A DNA stretch of 64,000 nt from assembly GCF_001949145.1 (NCBI RefSeq), contig NW_019091530.1, positions 1 through 64,000 of the forward strand, read 5' to 3'. The stretch is from Acanthaster planci. Taxonomy: Eukaryota > Echinodermata > Asteroidea > Valvatida > Acanthasteridae. Numbering within the stretch: the stretch's first letter is position 1; every line of letters starts with the position of its first letter. Position numbers and translations under genes: made by a program. Below, piece after piece: positions 31,045 to 44,400 of the stretch. The notes beneath the pieces were generated by a model. That model was not told the DNA's origin. It ran no database searches and was given only the letters and a program-made list of their open reading frames with translations.

Positions 31045-32172
31045 CTAAGTGTCATCATTGTCGCTGCTGGTGTCAGACACCGAGCTGTTCGAACTTGACC
31101 CTTCAAGAAATTCCTCGAGGGTCTGTAGATTCTGTGCCATTTGGATCATAGTCTCCTCCGCGTGCTTGACGTCGAAGTCCTCACCAGCAGTCTCATTCTG
31201 ACCCTCGCGGCCTTCCGAAATGGGTGTCATGGCATCTGAGGCTGCCTCTAGTGCTCTGGCGAACGACAGTGCCAGCGATCCGTGGTCGACTGATCGCCTG
31301 CGGATTACTCGGGACCTGGCGGCGCCGGGACTTATCGAAGCACGACCCGAGTAGCCGCTGGGAGTCAAGGACGAACGCCGTTGAGTAGCTGGGAACTGAA
31401 CAGACGGTCTTCTTGGTGAGACCAGACCGTGATCTGTTCTCGGTGAACAGAGTGCATCATCTGGAGTAGTTGCCAGTTCGCTTCTATCAGTACTATCGAG
31501 TGGTGATCCCTCATCATCGTCTTCGTCGCTACTGACGACGACATGAAGTACAGGGAAGACATTCATGTGCACGTGCTCCCCTCCTGTACCTTCCAGCTTG
31601 ATCATGCCAGTTAGGTAGTCAGTCGTCACGATGGAGTGCCGGCGTGTCTCCGTCTGCACTTGGGTGGTATCTTTCTCCTCTGCCTCTGTACACCTCTGCA
31701 TAAGGAGCGGGAAGAGGTCACGGTAACCCAGCGCACCCCCACTGGCGATGGTGCTGAAGGGCTTGTCGGCCCAGTCGTCGATGTCAACTGGGTACTCGAT
31801 GGGGAGAATCGGTAGTCCACCGTCTGTTGGGTCCATGCAGGTGCACCTTGGGGCAAGTGGGCGACGAAGAGCCTTAAAAGTAGACGTATCGTCCCTAAAT
31901 ACGGGTTGAGCGGCTGCTCTACGACAAAACTGGCACGATTGCTTCACCTCTGGGCCTTCATCTTGGCTCTCCCCCTCTGTGGATGCTCGGAGCGGTTTCT
32001 CCTCGGTGCGTTGACGTTGCGCCGATAGGAATTCCTCTCTCGCTGCTTCTTTTCTTCGCCTCTCCGCTCGATGTTGGATGTAATCGAGCTCCATGAAGTG
32101 CCTGGAATCAAAGAATCCGTCATTTGGCGTGTTACGTCCGGATTGAGGTGGATGCTGCACCGCTCTATTCAT
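31045..32172 (-). CDS. Intronless gene for a 375-residue protein of unknown function
   Basis: This is the longest uninterrupted frame in the window besides NRDE2 exon 6, starting at the first ATG after an in-frame TAA 33 bases upstream. I do not recognise the protein. Residues 20-60 are highly charged and probably helical (YIQHRAERRRKEAAREEF). A cysteine group follows (CQFCRR near 81, RCTCMD near 109), which could bind metal. The middle has a folded-looking stretch (ALGYRDLFPLLMQRC, HMNVFPVLHVVVSS) followed by the acidic run SSDEDDDEG. The second half is rich in S/P/R with basophilic kinase-like sites (RRRSVD, TQRRSSL, SPRRPSVQF). RPSVQF fits a loose RVxF protein-phosphatase-1 docking pattern. 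The C-terminus is Ser/Asp rich. Strong codon continuity over 1.1 kb supports a real gene; a retrogene is possible. Confidence 0.72.
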   Translation of the reverse strand: MNRAVQHPPQSGRNTPNDGFFDSRHFMELDYIQHRAERRRKEAAREEFLSAQRQRTEEKPLRASTEGESQDEGPEVKQSCQFCRRAAAQPVFRDDTSTFKALRRPLAPRCTCMDPTDGGLPILPIEYPVDIDDWADKPFSTIASGGALGYRDLFPLLMQRCTEAEEKDTTQVQTETRRHSIVTTDYLTGMIKLEGTGGEHVHMNVFPVLHVVVSSDEDDDEGSPLDSTDRSELATTPDDALCSPRTDHGLVSPRRPSVQFPATQRRSSLTPSGYSGRASISPGAARSRVIRRRSVDHGSLALSFARALEAASDAMTPISEGREGQNETAGEDFDVKHAEETMIQMAQNLQTLEEFLEGSSSNSSVSDTSSDNDDT

Positions 32173-33056
32173 GATGTTCAGAATCTTACATCTGCTGCAG
32201 GTTTAGTTAGATTATTTAACCACTATATCTAATTACTCAGTCCATCAAGACAACGCACCAGCAATACATGTATAAGTGAGTTTACGTAAGTTAATCAGTT
32301 GCCATGGCCGGCGCGGTTTCCAGGATGTCAGCTTTTGTCTTTGTGACGACAGTGAATAAAAGCGCGCCTTGTATTCTGTTGCGTCTCATCCATGCACCAA
32401 ACTATACTTGCGATACAAAAGATCATTTTTTTTGTACCGAGAGTGCACCTGTTTCACTGAGCGTCGAGCAGCAGTGTAAACTAGTCATTTTGAAGAGATA
32501 CATTTGTTAATCATCAGGGTAACAAGTGTTAGGTCATCGGGGTGAAAGAACTAGCCGTGGCCTGAATCTGTGTACGGACAGCAATATCTGAACAGACCCC
32601 AGTTAAAACAATCCGTAAGCGCATTGGCTACGCGGGCGTTCAGTGTCCGAGTCACTCCCATCCGACGAGATATTTGCTTCCACGCACCATCTTCCCTCAA
32701 GTTGCAGACATGCTGTGACCAGGGGTGGGACCAGAGCTTTAAATGCATGGAATATACAGGTAGGCCTATGCTGTAATTTTGACACCATAATTCGACAATG
32801 GGCGAACACACAGTCGCCACGAGAGGTTTTTCACATGACGTAACACTACGGGCAAAGACATTTCGGGAAGCGTACTATATCTGTGGAGGCGCGTGCATTT
32901 TCGATCTTTGTTTCTACCAAAAATAGTATAATGCCGCTGGGCGGCGCTCTACTATCTTTGGTTTCTAATGGCAATTTTATGAACGCCGGAAATGTTGAGA
33001 GACTTCGAAGGTGCACACGTTACCTCGTAGATCTGTCAAAGATAGTGTACCGAATG

Positions 33057-33068
33057 TGACGTCACGTG
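33057..33068. promoter_or_regulatory. Overlapping perfect CRE and E-box (TGACGTCACGTG)
   Basis: A full palindromic CRE (TGACGTCA) shares two bases with a CACGTG E-box. It lies about 0.9 kb upstream of the intronless gene's start codon, in a CpG-containing stretch (about 32860-33070). Such sites bind CREB/ATF and bHLH-ZIP factors in animals. That it acts on this gene is inference. Confidence 0.4.
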
Positions 33069-33069
33069 C

Positions 33070-35020
33070 ACAATTAGTGTGTAAAGGCAATTAGCCTTTA
33101 ATTAAAACTTACCAACCACAAAGTTACTACATTCAGCAATGCCAGTTCACAACTTCATTAAAAACGGAAGCAAAATCTCCAGCTCTTTGGTATGGTATTT
33201 TATTTTACATGTTAGTAGTACATTTAGCCTACTATGGAGGGGCTGTTCCCATTTCCATTCAATCCCCACATTTTATCTTGCAAAAGCATAGAAAGAGATT
33301 GTGTGTTTTGAGTCCTAAACCGCAAGAACCACAGATTAGGCAGATAAGTGCAACTTAGAATCACAGCCAACACTGACAGCAAATCTACGATTCAATATGC
33401 TTTTTTTTTTTTTGCTTTGGTGCTGGATTTCGTTATTTTGGGGAAAGGGAAATTGTGATTGCAGCATAATTCCGTTGGTAACAGATTGACTTACTGGAAT
33501 GGAATTCTACCAAGTCTAGTCTATTAGATGGTAGTGACAAAAGTATGGACCTATGCTCCTGTGCCTCTTGGGGGAGGTTGGGTTGGGTTGGACGTTTCCC
33601 CTATCAACAAGATTTCTTTTGAAATTTAGATTTTGCAAGGATCAAGCAAAGCTATGCCTTGCCAGGGTAATAGATTGACACCTTTGCAACCGCCGTGTTT
33701 GAGTACATAATGTGAAATAACAAAATTCTGAAGTTGGCAAATAAAAAGAAATCGTGAATGAAATATATTTTTCAGATAAGGCCTTCCTCAGGGAATAAAT
33801 ATGTGCTCAGAAAACTGGACCCGATTAATGCCCGAGCCATAGATGAATGCATTACCAGTGTTCAATCGCCTATCACCACTATCCATACAGCACATATTTA
33901 TTCATAAACACATTTGAGTCAGAAAGTTATAACAACTTGAAACTTTACAAATTTCCGAGGAGTTTTTCAACAATTTTATTTCAATCTTTTAAACCCCCCT
34001 CACACCAACCTCGTTTCCATGGGTGCGATCTTGCAGCGCCATGTTGGTTCCCACCATGCCTTGCAATCTGGTGAAGGAACCACTGATCAGTGCTGATGTC
34101 TATAATCTGGTGATTATCATAATCTCTATAATTTTATCAAAGAGATCAGTAGAAGCAACGTGCACGCAGCCCATGAAGTCGAGGTTGCTCTCAAGCAAAG
34201 AGTCATAAACAATCTCCTTGCTGTATGAGGTGGCTTGCATGACCATCCCACAGTGGGCCAGCCCCATAGAGCTACACTTAACAGCATTAATCATACTCTC
34301 TATAAATTTGAGGTTTTTGTGTTTTTCTAACTTTAAAGTGGGCACATAATATTTGGGCGGAAATACCCCATAACAGCATTTCATACTCGAGCTTAAACAG
34401 CAATGTTATACACATAAAGTAAATACCAAAGTAAGTTACACCTGCATAATTATAACTTAGTTTTGATTTGACAACTTGTAAAATGGACACGTTTGAAATC
34501 ATACCCCATCCTCTTAAAATTGGACAAAGCGGAGGGGGAGGGGGTTGAGGAGCCTAAATGGGGAACTGAGGACATACAATCAAATACAACTGGTTTGCAC
34601 ACACTCATGCCTTGTACATATAGTTACCTGTCACAAACATTTAAGTTCTTGATTTCCCGTTTGAACAAATTTATTCCTTCAGACTCTGAATGACTTAAAT
34701 GTTGACCTTCCTTTCCTACTGACACCCCAATCAGCCAATTGTGGGCACAGGAATTTGTATTTTTAACTTCTTGCTTTCCCTTAAATATGGCATGTGAAAG
34801 AGAGAATTACTTCAATTTCCACCCGTGGAACTGGAAGATGATGCCTATTCCCCCAGGGGAGTTCACTTTCAGTATCTGATCTTGATTCAGTATCACTAGC
34901 ATGGGTAACTTGTGTCAGTGACAACAAATCAAAACCCAGATCTAAGTCTCACCTTCCCAAAAGGAACATCTTGAATCATCTTCAGTTTTCTTGGCACAAA
35001 AAGACTGAGAGTACGTCTAC
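33070..35020. other. Intergenic stretch, no gene recognised
   Basis: No supported coding region. A poly(T) run lies near 33402-33414. The interval separates the 5' side of the intronless gene from the 3' end of NRDE2 and probably contains part of the NRDE2 3' UTR at its right edge. Confidence 0.4.
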
Positions 35021-35024
35021 TTAT

Positions 35025-35229
35025 TTCCCCTGGGACGGGATGCAAGTCTACCATAGGTTGCTCACCAGAAAAAAAATGTGCCAATTCATACTTGTAGGTG
35101 GACAGAGACAAGCAGGGGTGAAGCGATGAAGTGACCTTTCCAAGGCCACGACCTATGGCCAGCAGCTAGATGCAAACCTGTGACCCTCTTCTCATAAGTC
35201 ATGAACCCTAACAACCAGGCCTATTCCCC
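35025..35229 (-). mobile_element. tRNA-derived SINE remnant
   Basis: On the minus strand the element starts with 'ggcctggttgttagggttc' (A-box-like) and 'acaggtttgcatct' (B-box-like). It continues through a 'ccttggaaaggtcacttcat' body to 'gcaacctatggtagacttg' and a CCCAGGGG end. This order resembles widespread marine-invertebrate tRNA SINEs in which a 'gtggccttggaaaggtcac'-like body follows the tRNA head. It lies just downstream of the NRDE2 stop codon, perhaps within the 3' UTR. Confidence 0.55.
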
Positions 35230-35484
35230 ATATTTCTGTATAACTGGGAGGAACTTGTCAGACAAGTCTCTCTGTAGAGTGCAGTGAAACAGAAAAAACT
35301 GGATCACAGGATCAAGTCTGCAAAACAAGCTTAATGCAGACCTGGATTCAGAACTCTTCCTGAAGAACTCTTGGAAGTCCTGCCTGATATAAAATGACAT
35401 GTTCCCTCTTCCTCCAGGGCCATTTACAAGCAGAGCTTTCCCACGATGAAAAAGATTCTGACAGTCCTGGCTGACAAAGGGTCC

Positions 35485-38400
35485 TCAAGTCTTGATGAGG
35501 AGTTCCACTTCCTCCAGGGGGGCGCGGATGCGGAGCTCCTTCTCCATAAGAAGGTCCTGATAATCTTGCAGCTTGGAAGGAAAATATCTGACTGCATCCA
35601 TGTACAGAACCTAATATTTAAAGAAAGTGTTGCCATGCAATAAAAGAGGACAATTACGAGTAGAATGCTGGAATGTACCTTCTGTATCACAAGTACCAAA
35701 TTTGTCTCAGTATACAGTAGTACATACTGACAATATCTGTATCATTTTCACAATCTACTTGGTAACATTTGAGAAGGAAGTCTGTCGCTGTATCTGATAT
35801 TTAGCCAAAATTGTGAAGATGGCGGAGTACCTTGAGTTACACTGCCAGATACATGTGTATACCTCAAATGTAAAAATTTGGCTTCAATAGGTCTGTATAA
35901 TTAGTTAGGAATTAGCTACTTGCCTTATTTGGAGAGGTAACTGCTCACATATTGCTGAAGTTAATTGTCTTTATTCACTATGGCATCAACTCTTAGGTTT
36001 TTCAGACTTTTCAAAGCATATTCTTCAATAAAGCAATAAATGTGTACTTTGCCGGTCATAAATGTTAGGAATAGCTAAACTTTCTTCGGTATTTATGGAT
36101 TTATTTTGAGGAGGTACATGTTCTTTGTAAAATCAGACATTACCATTGGCTGTCATTATGAATGCCAAGACACCAGCTTGGTGAACATGACATCAAAGCA
36201 CTGGCCCTTTTAGTATGCTAACAGGTTTCACAGTTTGGTTATCAAACCAACAGCAATGATGGTCCAATGACTCAACAAGAGGGAAGGTCACGAAATGTTT
36301 GTCCCTTCTAGGCACTTCCTCTTGTGCCATATCTTCATATCTCTCCCATTGCTAAACATTTTTGGTAAGAACTATCATGAGGATCCAATTTTTAAACAAA
36401 CAAACAAACAAACACCCCAACACCCCAACAAACAAACAAACAACCCAACAAACAACCCAACAAACAAACAAACAAACATCATTTTACCAACCTTGGCCCA
36501 CGGACAGTGCTGTAAGGCATTGTAAAAAATGGATTCAGCCCGCTTCAAGTTGCCTTGCTGAACCTGAAGACAGAAACAAGTGTCAATTTCAAGATCAAAG
36601 TAAAGGAAGGAGGGCATTACAATACAGACACACTAAAACACTGTTTTTCTTGAAATAATTTTACTAAGCAACATGAAAGGGTCCATGTAAAGCAAATAGT
36701 TTGCTACAACCTTTTAAAATCCACCTGTTTCAATTTACCTTATTTTAATTTTTTTTTAAATGCTATTTTAACAGGTATTTGGTGCCTTTTTGGGGGGGTT
36801 TAATGGTAATACAAATTTCCGTATTTGTGATCAAAAGGGTGCTCCCTCCTTGGAAGAAAACCTCAGTATTGCATTGATTTAAACACAAAAGATGTTAGTG
36901 TGTTTTTTATATTTACAGTCCTAAAGCACCTTTCCTTTAGTGATTGTATTGTCCTGTAAGTACATAGTAATAAGCTGGCAAGTGACCCTCTCTCAGAAAT
37001 GCTTTCAATTAGCATATTTTGGGTTCACTTTTCAAACAGTGAAACAGTTAAATTGAACTGTCTTGCCTGAATGACATCACGGCAACAGCGTCCTCTGTTA
37101 TCTAGAAAAGCTTGAGCAATTTTAAATGTTTAGAACAGTGCACATTATAAGNNNNNNNNNNNNNNNNNNNNNNNNNNNNNNNNNNNNNNNNNNNNNNNNN
37201 NNNNNNNNNNNNNNNNNNNNNNNNNNNNNNNNNNNNNNNNNNNNNNNNNNNNNNNNNNNNNNNNNNNNNNNNNNNNNNNNNNNNNNNNNNNNNNNNNNNN
37301 NNNNNNNNNNNNNNNNNNNNNNNNNNNNNNNNNNNNNNNNNNNNNNNNNNNNNNNNNNNNNNNNNNNNNNNNNNNNNNNNNNNNNNNNNNNNNNNNNNNN
37401 NNNNNNNNNNNNNNNNNNNNNNNNNNNNNNNNNNNNNNNNNNNNNNNNNNNNNNNNNNNNNNNNNNNNNNNNNNNNNNNNNNNNNNNNNNNNNNNNNNNN
37501 NNAATCACCAGCTTCCAATAGTCCCCACTTTGAAAAGAGGCAACGGGAATGTGGAAGCTTGAGTAGAGCCGCATGCCACCAAACAATCAGCCTTTTCACC
37601 GTGTAATTCAAAGCATGCAGAACACGCAGGGCCACAAACCGAGAATTTGCGGTTTGGCAGGTGGCCTTCCTGGCCAAGCGAGGCTGGAATTCTTGGACTC
37701 GGCTTTCGGAAAGAAATTCTCGTCGTCAAGGGGTTAAAACATCCCATGAGGGTTGCTGGATGGACAACAGGTGGAAAATGTCCAGTTACAAGGGCCAATA
37801 CCACTGATCTATTGCATGTACCGATAGGTACGGAAATTGTCTAGAAGGGAAAAAGCAAAGTTTGCCTACCAATGATAAGCTTTTTATTTATTCAATCATT
37901 CCTTCAGTCAAACTAGTTTAGTTTTTAAATCATGGCACACAACCTGAATTACACATGATTTACGATATAAGAAGCATTCAAGTGATACGTTATTGTCTCC
38001 TTTACCTCAAACTGCATGTACATTCTCCACAACAAGACACAGTGTCGAGAACTGCGACTCTCGGATGCTCTGTCAAACAAGGCACGAATACGATTGCTTA
38101 TCCCCGTCTCTGGTAACGACACTAGGGAGAAATGATAGCAAGAATGACAAAGCGCCGATCAGGAAGAGCAATATTAATTATCAACTTTACGCTGTGTTCC
38201 AAGCCTTATGAGAACCCCACCCAGAAGAACTCGTGAAAGATGATTGTTACACATGAATCGAGGGGTACCGATAAGAAACATAACACACTGATGTGCAAAT
38301 GCTGCAGGTAGTTTTCACGTTATTACCTGAAATGCAAACTTTACTAAATTTCACTAAGGAAAGCATAAGTTTGACAATAATGGGGAAGATAAACTAACCT

Positions 38401-41400
38401 TCAATTTGTGGAGTTAATAGGCCTTTGACTTCTGCAGCAGCAGTAGCAGCAAATATAGCCTCCTGTCGCAAAAGCTCTGCCCTGGTTGCGAATAACCATG
38501 TAGTGGGACAGCCGCTTTGTTTTGTTGCCTGATCAAAATACCGGCGGACTCGCCCGGCGATGTGGGATCGGGTCTCTGATTGGATGAATGCCTCCAACAA
38601 AGCCGGGCTGGCAGGAAACTCTAGAAGGGAGCTCTTAATGAGGTTCCTCAATGCTCCTAGAGGGCTGGGATTGCTGTAGGTGTAGAACGAGAATAGCTTG
38701 ACGTGGGCCACCGTCAGTAACTCTCGGTCCACTTGTAGCTGCCGTGGACTCAAGTGGGAGCCTGTCGATCTGCCTCGCCTGAGTACTGACAGGGTGGACT
38801 CGAAGATGACTGATGCCGCCTGCATGCCCACAGTCAAGTACTGGAAGATAGCAAAGCACTTGGTCAGATGCACAATGTAGCTTCCTAAAGGTTGACACCA
38901 CTCTGAGAATTCTAATGGATCAACATCTTGGCTTTCACCTCTTTCCTTTGAGTGAGAGTCCAAGGCTTGAGTTATCATCTCTTGGTAGTGTCTCCTAGCT
39001 TTCAGGATCCTCGTGGCTGACACACTCTGTCCTTGTACCTCTTGAAGAGGACTAAACAATCCATCTTCCATCACGGAAGTCAATACATGTAGTGCTTCCA
39101 TATTGCTTGCATCTACCACTCCAACAGATGTGGCGGAGGCAAGGTCATAATGGACAAACATGTCTGCAAATGAACATGCCAATTTGATGGCAGCTTGCGT
39201 GGATGCATCTGTCCGTGGCTGTCCTAGGAACAAAAGAGCTGTTTGAAGCACACGTCTGGCTTCCTCCACATTCTTGAGAGAGTGTTCCCAGTCTGCTAGG
39301 GCAGCCCAGAGGTCCAAGTTGTTGCGGTTCTCCTCCTGGCCCAGAAGCTTCTTGGCAAACCTCTTTGCCTCCTTGAGACGCTTCTTCTGTCTGTGCTTGT
39401 CGTCTATGGTAATCATTGCTCTCTGCATCTGAAAGTCTAACCTCATCAACAGAAGCTGCGTCTGCATGGGTTGGGGAAAAACTGGCGTAATTTGACTGAA
39501 CACGTCCTCCACAAAGTCTTCGAAAGCCCTATTTTCAATGTTGGCATCTCTGACACCACTTGCTTTGATGCAGTCTAGGCTACTTGTCAGCTGCTCTAGG
39601 GTCCTACAATTACCAGCAACTCCCGCAAATGTTAAATTTGGTTTACTGACTGGAGGAAAAATCTGGCTTGGCTGTTCTAGATAAATCCCTGAAGTGCTGG
39701 TATCTTTACTGGGAGATTGCAACAAACAGCCAGGGACCGGGACACCGAGAAAGTCAAGGAAGTAAAGGACAAGACAACAGTGGTTCTGCCGAGCAGTGAG
39801 CTTGAAGAGAGCCTGACTGATGTCGTCAAACAGGACCATGCGCTCAGGATCCTCACAGTCTTCCTCCGTCTCACCCTTGGCTTCATCGGGACGCCAGGGA
39901 GCAAAGTGAGTGCCTTCCCTGAAAACCTCTTCACGCATCCAGGCTTGCCATAGGGGTTGGTGCGATGAATACGCAACAGGGGTGGAACTCTCCTGTGAAC
40001 CTTCATCAGCCTCTATGGCATTAAACATTTGACAAATGAACAGATGAACTGAAAGATGTACAGTACATCTAGCATGTGCATGTCTCCAGGCAAAACTTAA
40101 AAGCTCTTTTGTTTGATTTACTTCCAGTACTCTATATACTAGCAAACTGTACAGAGAAGATGTCATCCATTAATCTAAAAAGAGTTGGAGAAGAGTAGAA
40201 TCGGCCTCCTTGAACTTTTTTTCTGATATCAGTCTCCATAGATTTTTCTTGGGTCCTATCAAGTCTGCATGCTTTATAAGAGTGTGCTCCTGACAAGTCT
40301 AGTTTTTGCCACAGGGTGCCCCGAAATGAACATATCTTTGTCAACTACACACAGAAAACATCCACAAATAACATGGGCCAGTTTTGTGGGCCTACATGTA
40401 GACTGTACTTCAGGAAGTACTGTATAGGAAATTTTTGTATCAAACCATAATAAAGGGGGTACCAATTACCAGAAGTATGCATTCCACAATTTATGGCTGG
40501 TAACCTTGGTTTTGCAATAAGCAAATATTTCCTACGCTTAGCAATTTCTGAACTTCTAGCTTGCTGGCTGTGCCTACTGGACAATCTGGCCCCTGACAAG
40601 GCATCCTACAACCAATAACAGTCGGGCTCACCAGGGACTCTCACTTCTTCCCAGCCTCCCATTTCCTTCTTCAGCATCCAGCTAGCCCAGCCTCTGGCCC
40701 CTCTCTCTCCAAACCGGGGCTCGGCGCTGTCCCAAAATGTCTCCAGAAATGCAACCTGAACATGAAATTTGGTGAGGTATACCATGTGCTTAACAGTGAC
40801 TGGACTAATGGCAGGTGGTGGGTGAAGGTAGTTCATATACTTCTTAAACAGGTTTTCGCTGAGTCATATGAGGCAGCATTTATACAGCATTTCCAGTATA
40901 AAAATGCCTTTGACATTTCTGCTGATTTGGTGAATCCTGCCCAAATACAATCAAAACAAAAAAATTGAACAGACCAAATGCCCGCAACATTTAGAGAAGA
41001 AAAATGCACTTGACGCAGCAACCAAATCTGTCCAATCCCTGAAATGTTCATATTACAACGAGCAAAGAAGTTTTACTGGGATAGGTCTGAAGCTTTGATC
41101 TCTAACATTGTACAGTGCTCTAATGTACCAACTGATATACTCAGTCAATAGTGTCAGTCTCTGTTACACGAAAAGAATAATTACAAAAGTATTACAAATA
41201 AAGAAGTACAAATTGGCAAACAAATACATGTAGGCTGATGGCTTCGGCTTAATCCAGGAAATGGTTAAGGTTTATAATTTAAAACATATCTTACAGTTAA
41301 TGTTTGTTTATTCTCTTATTTTAAAAATTATTTCACAGAAACCAATCCATTAGCCGTTTTCAATCAACGTCAGGTAGAGGGCATTAATTTTCACAAGAAA

Positions 41401-44400
41401 GTTGGGGTTTTTCAACATTGGACATTTGAAAAATAAAAAGAATCACTGGACTGTAAGCATAATCAGCTGGGGAATTAATGTGAATCCATGTACTAGTGAC
41501 TGTTGTATTACCTGGCCCTGCAGGTGCACATCTTGTTGAAACTGAGGGGGACAAAAGCAATTGAGCTCAATCATGGCCTGAAAAGCGGCCACTGCCTTCT
41601 CTGTGTGGCCTGCCTGCCGCCAGAAATGGCATAAGCTGACAAACAAATCTGCGGATGAAAACAAAAGAATCAAGAAAATGAAGTTTTAGCAGGATGTGTA
41701 CAACCCAATACAAAATGCCCAAGAGCTCGAACTGGTTGAAAGTCAATTTCTGACAACTTGTAACACTGGCTCGAATGAGTATGGCTGACAATGAGCTGGG
41801 GTGTGTTTTGGCTGTGAAGACTTTCCAATTTCTCACCGAGTAAATGGCTCTCTAAGTCTACAGCCTCAACACCATCCAGATCTGCCTGTCTGGCGACCAA
41901 AGTCTGGAAGCACTTCCCATAGAGTCCAGCCACCTTAGAGATGGAGAAACTAGAGAAGGAGGACTGCTTGAAGAGGAGGTACTCTCTCCAGAGAGCAATG
42001 TCATCTGGGTTGGACTTCAGGAGCTTTTCCCACTGTCTTGTCTGCTCTGATCCATCCAAGAATTCTTTACCAATCTCCAGCTGTTCGAGTTGCAGCGGGA
42101 CACTGTTGGGGTTGCGCAGGAGAGCTTTGTCGAGAATGGCCAGCTTCTTTTCGGCAATCAGCTTGGCCCTCCTTTTCCGGTTGCCTTGCTTTGCGGTGCT
42201 TGCATCGTCATGGCAGCCAGCAGACAACTGCCTGTCGTAATCGGCATTGTCCTGGAAATGGACGAACTCCAGCCACTTGGGAATGTCATGAGGGTCCTCA
42301 TGTAGGTGACGGTTGTATGACGCCACAGTCTTTGTGAAAGCCGAGTGGCCAGCAATGGTAGGTGCTGACTGTTGATAGGGTTTTTCAAGATTTGAGCAGC
42401 CCGACTCCAGAGTGGATCCAAGGTACGCTTGGGTGGAAGGATCGTAAATCCTGAGAGGGTCGAAGTCAAGCCTGGGTGGGCTTGGACGGTCTATGGGGAT
42501 GTAGGAATCAGTACTCTGTGTTGGATTTGTCCTTTGTTGAAATGTTTGTGCCTGACTGACCTCGGTACTTCCTACATGTACTTCCACATTATCATCCACT
42601 AAATCAACAAGATCCCGTGTGAAATATCTGAAGGTGTTTGACTCTGCCTTGTGTTTCTTCTTAGCTTTGGTAGCACTCTTCCAAGTCACTGACTGACGCT
42701 GTGTATCCAATCCAAGGCATGACTGTCCGACGCGATGGTAAGCAACAATGTCAGTGAAATGAAGGCTGTTGAAGCACAGATTGCTCCTGTCTGCTTTCAC
42801 ATCAATGAAGAAACCCTCAGCTACACTAGCTGTCTTCCTGTTCAAGAAATTGAGAATAGAAATGATTTCTTTCTAATTGTTTGGCTGGGGTAATGGCCAA
42901 CATGAGTATGAATCACAGAAAGCCTTTCCTGGGTGGAAACATACATTGAACATGTAACCCATGTGCTTCCAGGTCCATGTACATGCAGTGCAAAGAATAC
43001 GTGAATGAGGTCATTTATAATGAGCACAGTAAATTTGTCCATTCGTTTTTTCAAACAGAGTCTCTCTTTTTCTGAGAAAGACGAATTTTGACTCTGTTGC
43101 TGATGCATACTTAAGCTATTACTTAAAGTTTTTTTTTATTGATTCTTTAATCTAGTATTTTTCAACAGTATCTGAGAGCAACTCTGGTCTCTCTCTTAAC
43201 CAGCAGCATAAAGGCTATCTAAATTCAAATAACTGACGATATTTGGAGTTTCATTTGATTATACAAACTTCCCAAAAGAATAGAAACAACAAACTAAGCA
43301 AGTTTGTGAAATGGTCGAATTTGTTGAGTCTCAGAACAGGGGTCCCCTAGTTGAAGGAAGAGGATGGGAGTCCAACTATTCATTTGGTCCTAGTGAGTGC
43401 AGTCACATGACTCAATGAGTACAAAATCGGAACAAAACAGCATCTCTGAGAAATGACAGTGGGAATGGGATCTACCTCTCCAATTTCATGGAATCTCTCT
43501 GAGAGGGGCTTTCATCACTGGAGTCACTTGAATCATGTTCCTTCCTTCTGTTTTTCTTGTGTTTTCTCTTCTTGTCTCTGTGATGTCTGTCATGATGATG
43601 TCTTTTCCTCTGATGTCTGTGACCAGGCTCTGCTTCGTGGTCTCGCTTGTGTTTGCGCTTTCTGCTTTGCTTGGCGCCAACCAGTGGTGAAGACTCAAAG
43701 CGTTCACTTTCTTTCAGATGTTTCAAGCTCGAGTTTGATTCTTCTATACCGGTTCTTCCAGAATCGTGGTCGGAGTTGGAGCTCTCTGATGTCTCGCGAT
43801 GACGAGGGAGAGTTTTGGAACATTCTTGGAGTCTGTCCCCTGCTGTTCTCAGGTGTTGCCTGGCGATCGCGACTGCATCATCGCTCCGGAAGCTTTTATT
43901 GGTCAGCCAATGTAGACTTTCATTCTCTGAAAAAAGAGGGATATTAGTATTGTTTACTTGAAGATGTGTTGTAATTTTAAGCACTGTTACCTTTACAAAC
44001 CTTCTAGAAGCTGGTGACAAAATGGGATGCACATTTCAGCTACAGTTTCATCTTGATGCACAAAATACCCCTGTGGCACAACTTCCTGAAAAAATGTGAC
44101 CACAATCAAGCCTCATTTTACCCTTCTTCTACTGTTGTAAGGCCAGTTTAAACTTGAACCCATTGGCGGGCTTATCATCAAGTTGCAAACTTTAATTAAC
44201 CCCTAACCCTTTCCATCCTGGCTCCATTCTTCCCTGCTGTTCCCCCGACCCCCTAATCTTACAGGTGGGGATTGTCTTCAGAGGACATGGATGAACTGGT
44301 ACGGATATGCTTTTACTATTTTTCAAGCATGTAAACTGAATATGAGCAGTGACTGTTGGGGGGCTTCCATGGTAGCACTGCCTTTGCGAGGTCATATTTT

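Noticed and set aside
36375-36617. 80-codon minus-strand frame rich in Cys, Leu, Phe and Val
   Set aside because: Only its first part matches NRDE2 exon 8; the rest is read-through of the CAAA microsatellite.
37102-37677. 191-codon minus-strand frame
   Set aside because: Most of it is the 351-base N gap.
41941-42337. Three plus-strand frames of 71-99 codons
   Set aside because: They overlap NRDE2 exon 3 in antisense.
43453-43947. 164-codon plus-strand open frame
   Set aside because: It is the antisense shadow of the basic NRDE2 exon 2.
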